The notes under the pieces: model-generated | The model's input: only the letters and a program-made list of their open reading frames with translations | Told to the model about the DNA's origin: nothing | The model's database searches: none | Position numbers and translations under genes: made by a program | Shown: in pieces, positions 5,927 to 6,681 of the stretch | How the letters are laid out: every line of letters starts with the position of its first letter | How positions within the stretch are numbered: the stretch's first letter is position 1 | NCBI RefSeq assembly: GCF_031082345.1 | Contig: NZ_JAVHLH010000162.1 | Span: 1 to 6,681 of the forward strand | DNA length: 6,681 nucleotides | Reading direction: 5' to 3' | From: Brevundimonas sp. | GTDB lineage: Bacteria; Pseudomonadota; Alphaproteobacteria; Caulobacterales; Caulobacteraceae

Positions 5927-6606
5927 CGGATGACCTCCGGATCGGCGCGATAGGAGACCACCTGAAAGCCGAGCGGGTTTCTCAGCCGGTCGGCCTCGGT
6001 CATCGGCGCGCGGGTGTAGGAAAAGGCGATGGTGGCGATCCAGTCGCTCTCCACCGTCTGCCGGGCCTGGCGGACCGTACGGCGGAAGCGGACGTTGGCG
6101 ACCTCGTCATTGATGAAGCCGATCGCGCGGATGGCGATGACCGCCTCGCCGTCGGGACCGTAGAGGTTCTGCGGGCTCTGCGGGTTGGAGCCCCGGTAGA
6201 GGTCGGCCCAGCGGCGCTGTTCGGCGGGACCCGAAAGGACCGACACCAGGCGGAAGGCGTCCTCGGCGGCGGGATCGAGATAGCCCTCGCGGGCCCTCAC
6301 GTACTGGGCAAGAAAATATTTGCTGACGGCCTCGTCGTAGCGCGCCGGCCCGTCTTCGCTCGACAGGCCCCGGACGACGTCGACCGCGCCGGTGGCCTGG
6401 TCGACGCGGATGACGAAGGGTTCGGTCGTCTTCAGCGGGGTCAGCAGGGCGACGGCGAGGGTGGCCGACGCCGCCAGGGCCGTGGCGGCGCCGGCCGCGA
6501 TCCAGGCGAGGCGCCGCGAGCGCAGGGCCTCGGCGAGCCGGTCCTGGTCCCAGCGCCGCGCCTCCGCGAAATAGCGTTTCAGCTCGGGTGAGGGGGCGCC
6601 GGTCAT
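5923..6606 (-). CDS. virB8: VirB8-type inner-membrane assembly protein
   Basis: Bitopic inner-membrane protein that nucleates channel assembly and contacts VirB9 and VirB10 in the periplasm. 227 residues, usual size. It has a short cytoplasmic N-terminus, one membrane helix (about 34-55) and a periplasmic NTF2-like domain (about 60-227). Recognisable elements are TEPFVIRVDQATGAVDVV (61-78), YFLAQYVRAREGY (97-109), SDWIATIAFSYT (187-198) and the family end motif NPLGFQVVSYRADPEV (210-225). This ending is of the VirB8 type rather than the TrbF type, which places the system in the MPF-T class. GGGAGG (6613-6618) lies six bases before the ATG. The start overlaps a TGA (6603-6605) that closes an upstream frame. 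Confidence 0.96.
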   Translation of the reverse strand: MTGAPSPELKRYFAEARRWDQDRLAEALRSRRLAWIAAGAATALAASATLAVALLTPLKTTEPFVIRVDQATGAVDVVRGLSSEDGPARYDEAVSKYFLAQYVRAREGYLDPAAEDAFRLVSVLSGPAEQRRWADLYRGSNPQSPQNLYGPDGEAVIAIRAIGFINDEVANVRFRRTVRQARQTVESDWIATIAFSYTRAPMTEADRLRNPLGFQVVSYRADPEVIR

Positions 6607-6681
6607 GCGCAGCCTCCCGACGCGGCCTCGGGCGACGTCGGCGCCGACGCTGGCGGCGACATCAGGATCGAGCCGTGGGGA
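6603..6681 (-). CDS. C-terminal end of an unidentified upstream operon gene (partial)
   Basis: An open frame enters from the right edge and ends at TGA 6605-6603, giving PHGSILMSPPASAPTSPEAA followed by SGGCA. It overlaps virB8 by four bases (ATGA), the same junction type as virB8/virB9 and virB9/virB10, which is the main support for it being real. An Ala/Pro/Ser-rich tail carries no family signature. By the usual gene order it would be virB6 (often with a variable tail) or a virB7-like gene; the single Cys near the end is not in a lipobox. No identification is claimed. Confidence 0.6.
   Translation of the reverse strand, partial: PHGSILMSPPASAPTSPEAASGGCA

Noticed and set aside
4110..5953. 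Long plus-strand open frames opposite virB9 and virB10 (4110-5279 and 4598-5953)
   Set aside because: Low-complexity antisense products with no recognisable family, overlapping each other and confidently identified minus-strand genes.

Overview
The window is the downstream part of a VirB/VirD4-type (MPF-T class) conjugative type IV secretion operon from a very GC-rich bacterium. Every gene I accept is on the minus strand, so the biology reads from right to left. The strong G/C bias at third codon positions, the VirB8/VirB9/VirB10 protein types and the LPD7 protein beside the coupling protein suggest an alphaproteobacterium, perhaps of the Caulobacterales or Sphingomonadales. That placement is inference from protein style, not a search. 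The setting is most likely a conjugative plasmid or an integrative conjugative element.

Layout, in order of transcription: the last 25 codons of an unidentified upstream gene (6603-6681); virB8 (5923-6606), inner-membrane assembly factor; virB9 (5102-5926), periplasmic/outer-membrane core protein; virB10 (3954-5105), envelope-spanning scaffold; virB11 (2947-3954), hexameric ATPase; virD4 (1113-2981), coupling protein that brings DNA to the channel; and a small LPD7-domain protein (430-1113). The six junctions overlap by 4, 4, 4, 1, 35 and 1 nt, so this is one polycistron with translational coupling. The operon promoter and the remaining genes (virB1-virB6 equivalents, relaxase, oriT) lie beyond the right edge or elsewhere.

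After the operon there is a 169-bp AT-richer gap (261-429, about 45% GC by hand count). It is followed by an XRE-family regulator (1-260) cut by the left edge. Its sequence style resembles HipB-like antitoxins, so a HipA-like toxin may follow outside the window. The gap carries a plausible promoter for this gene and three copies of a 14-bp near-palindrome with consensus ACCCATATATGGGT. The first copy overlaps the regulator's ribosome binding site. This looks like an autoregulatory operator array and is the least ordinary part of the window.

How they work together: VirB8, VirB9 and VirB10 build the channel through the envelope, VirB11 powers assembly and substrate passage, and VirD4 recruits the relaxase-DNA substrate. 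The LPD7 protein is made in step with VirD4 and may be a transferred or substrate-linked accessory protein. The regulator is a separate transcription unit, possibly a stability (toxin-antitoxin) module of the element.
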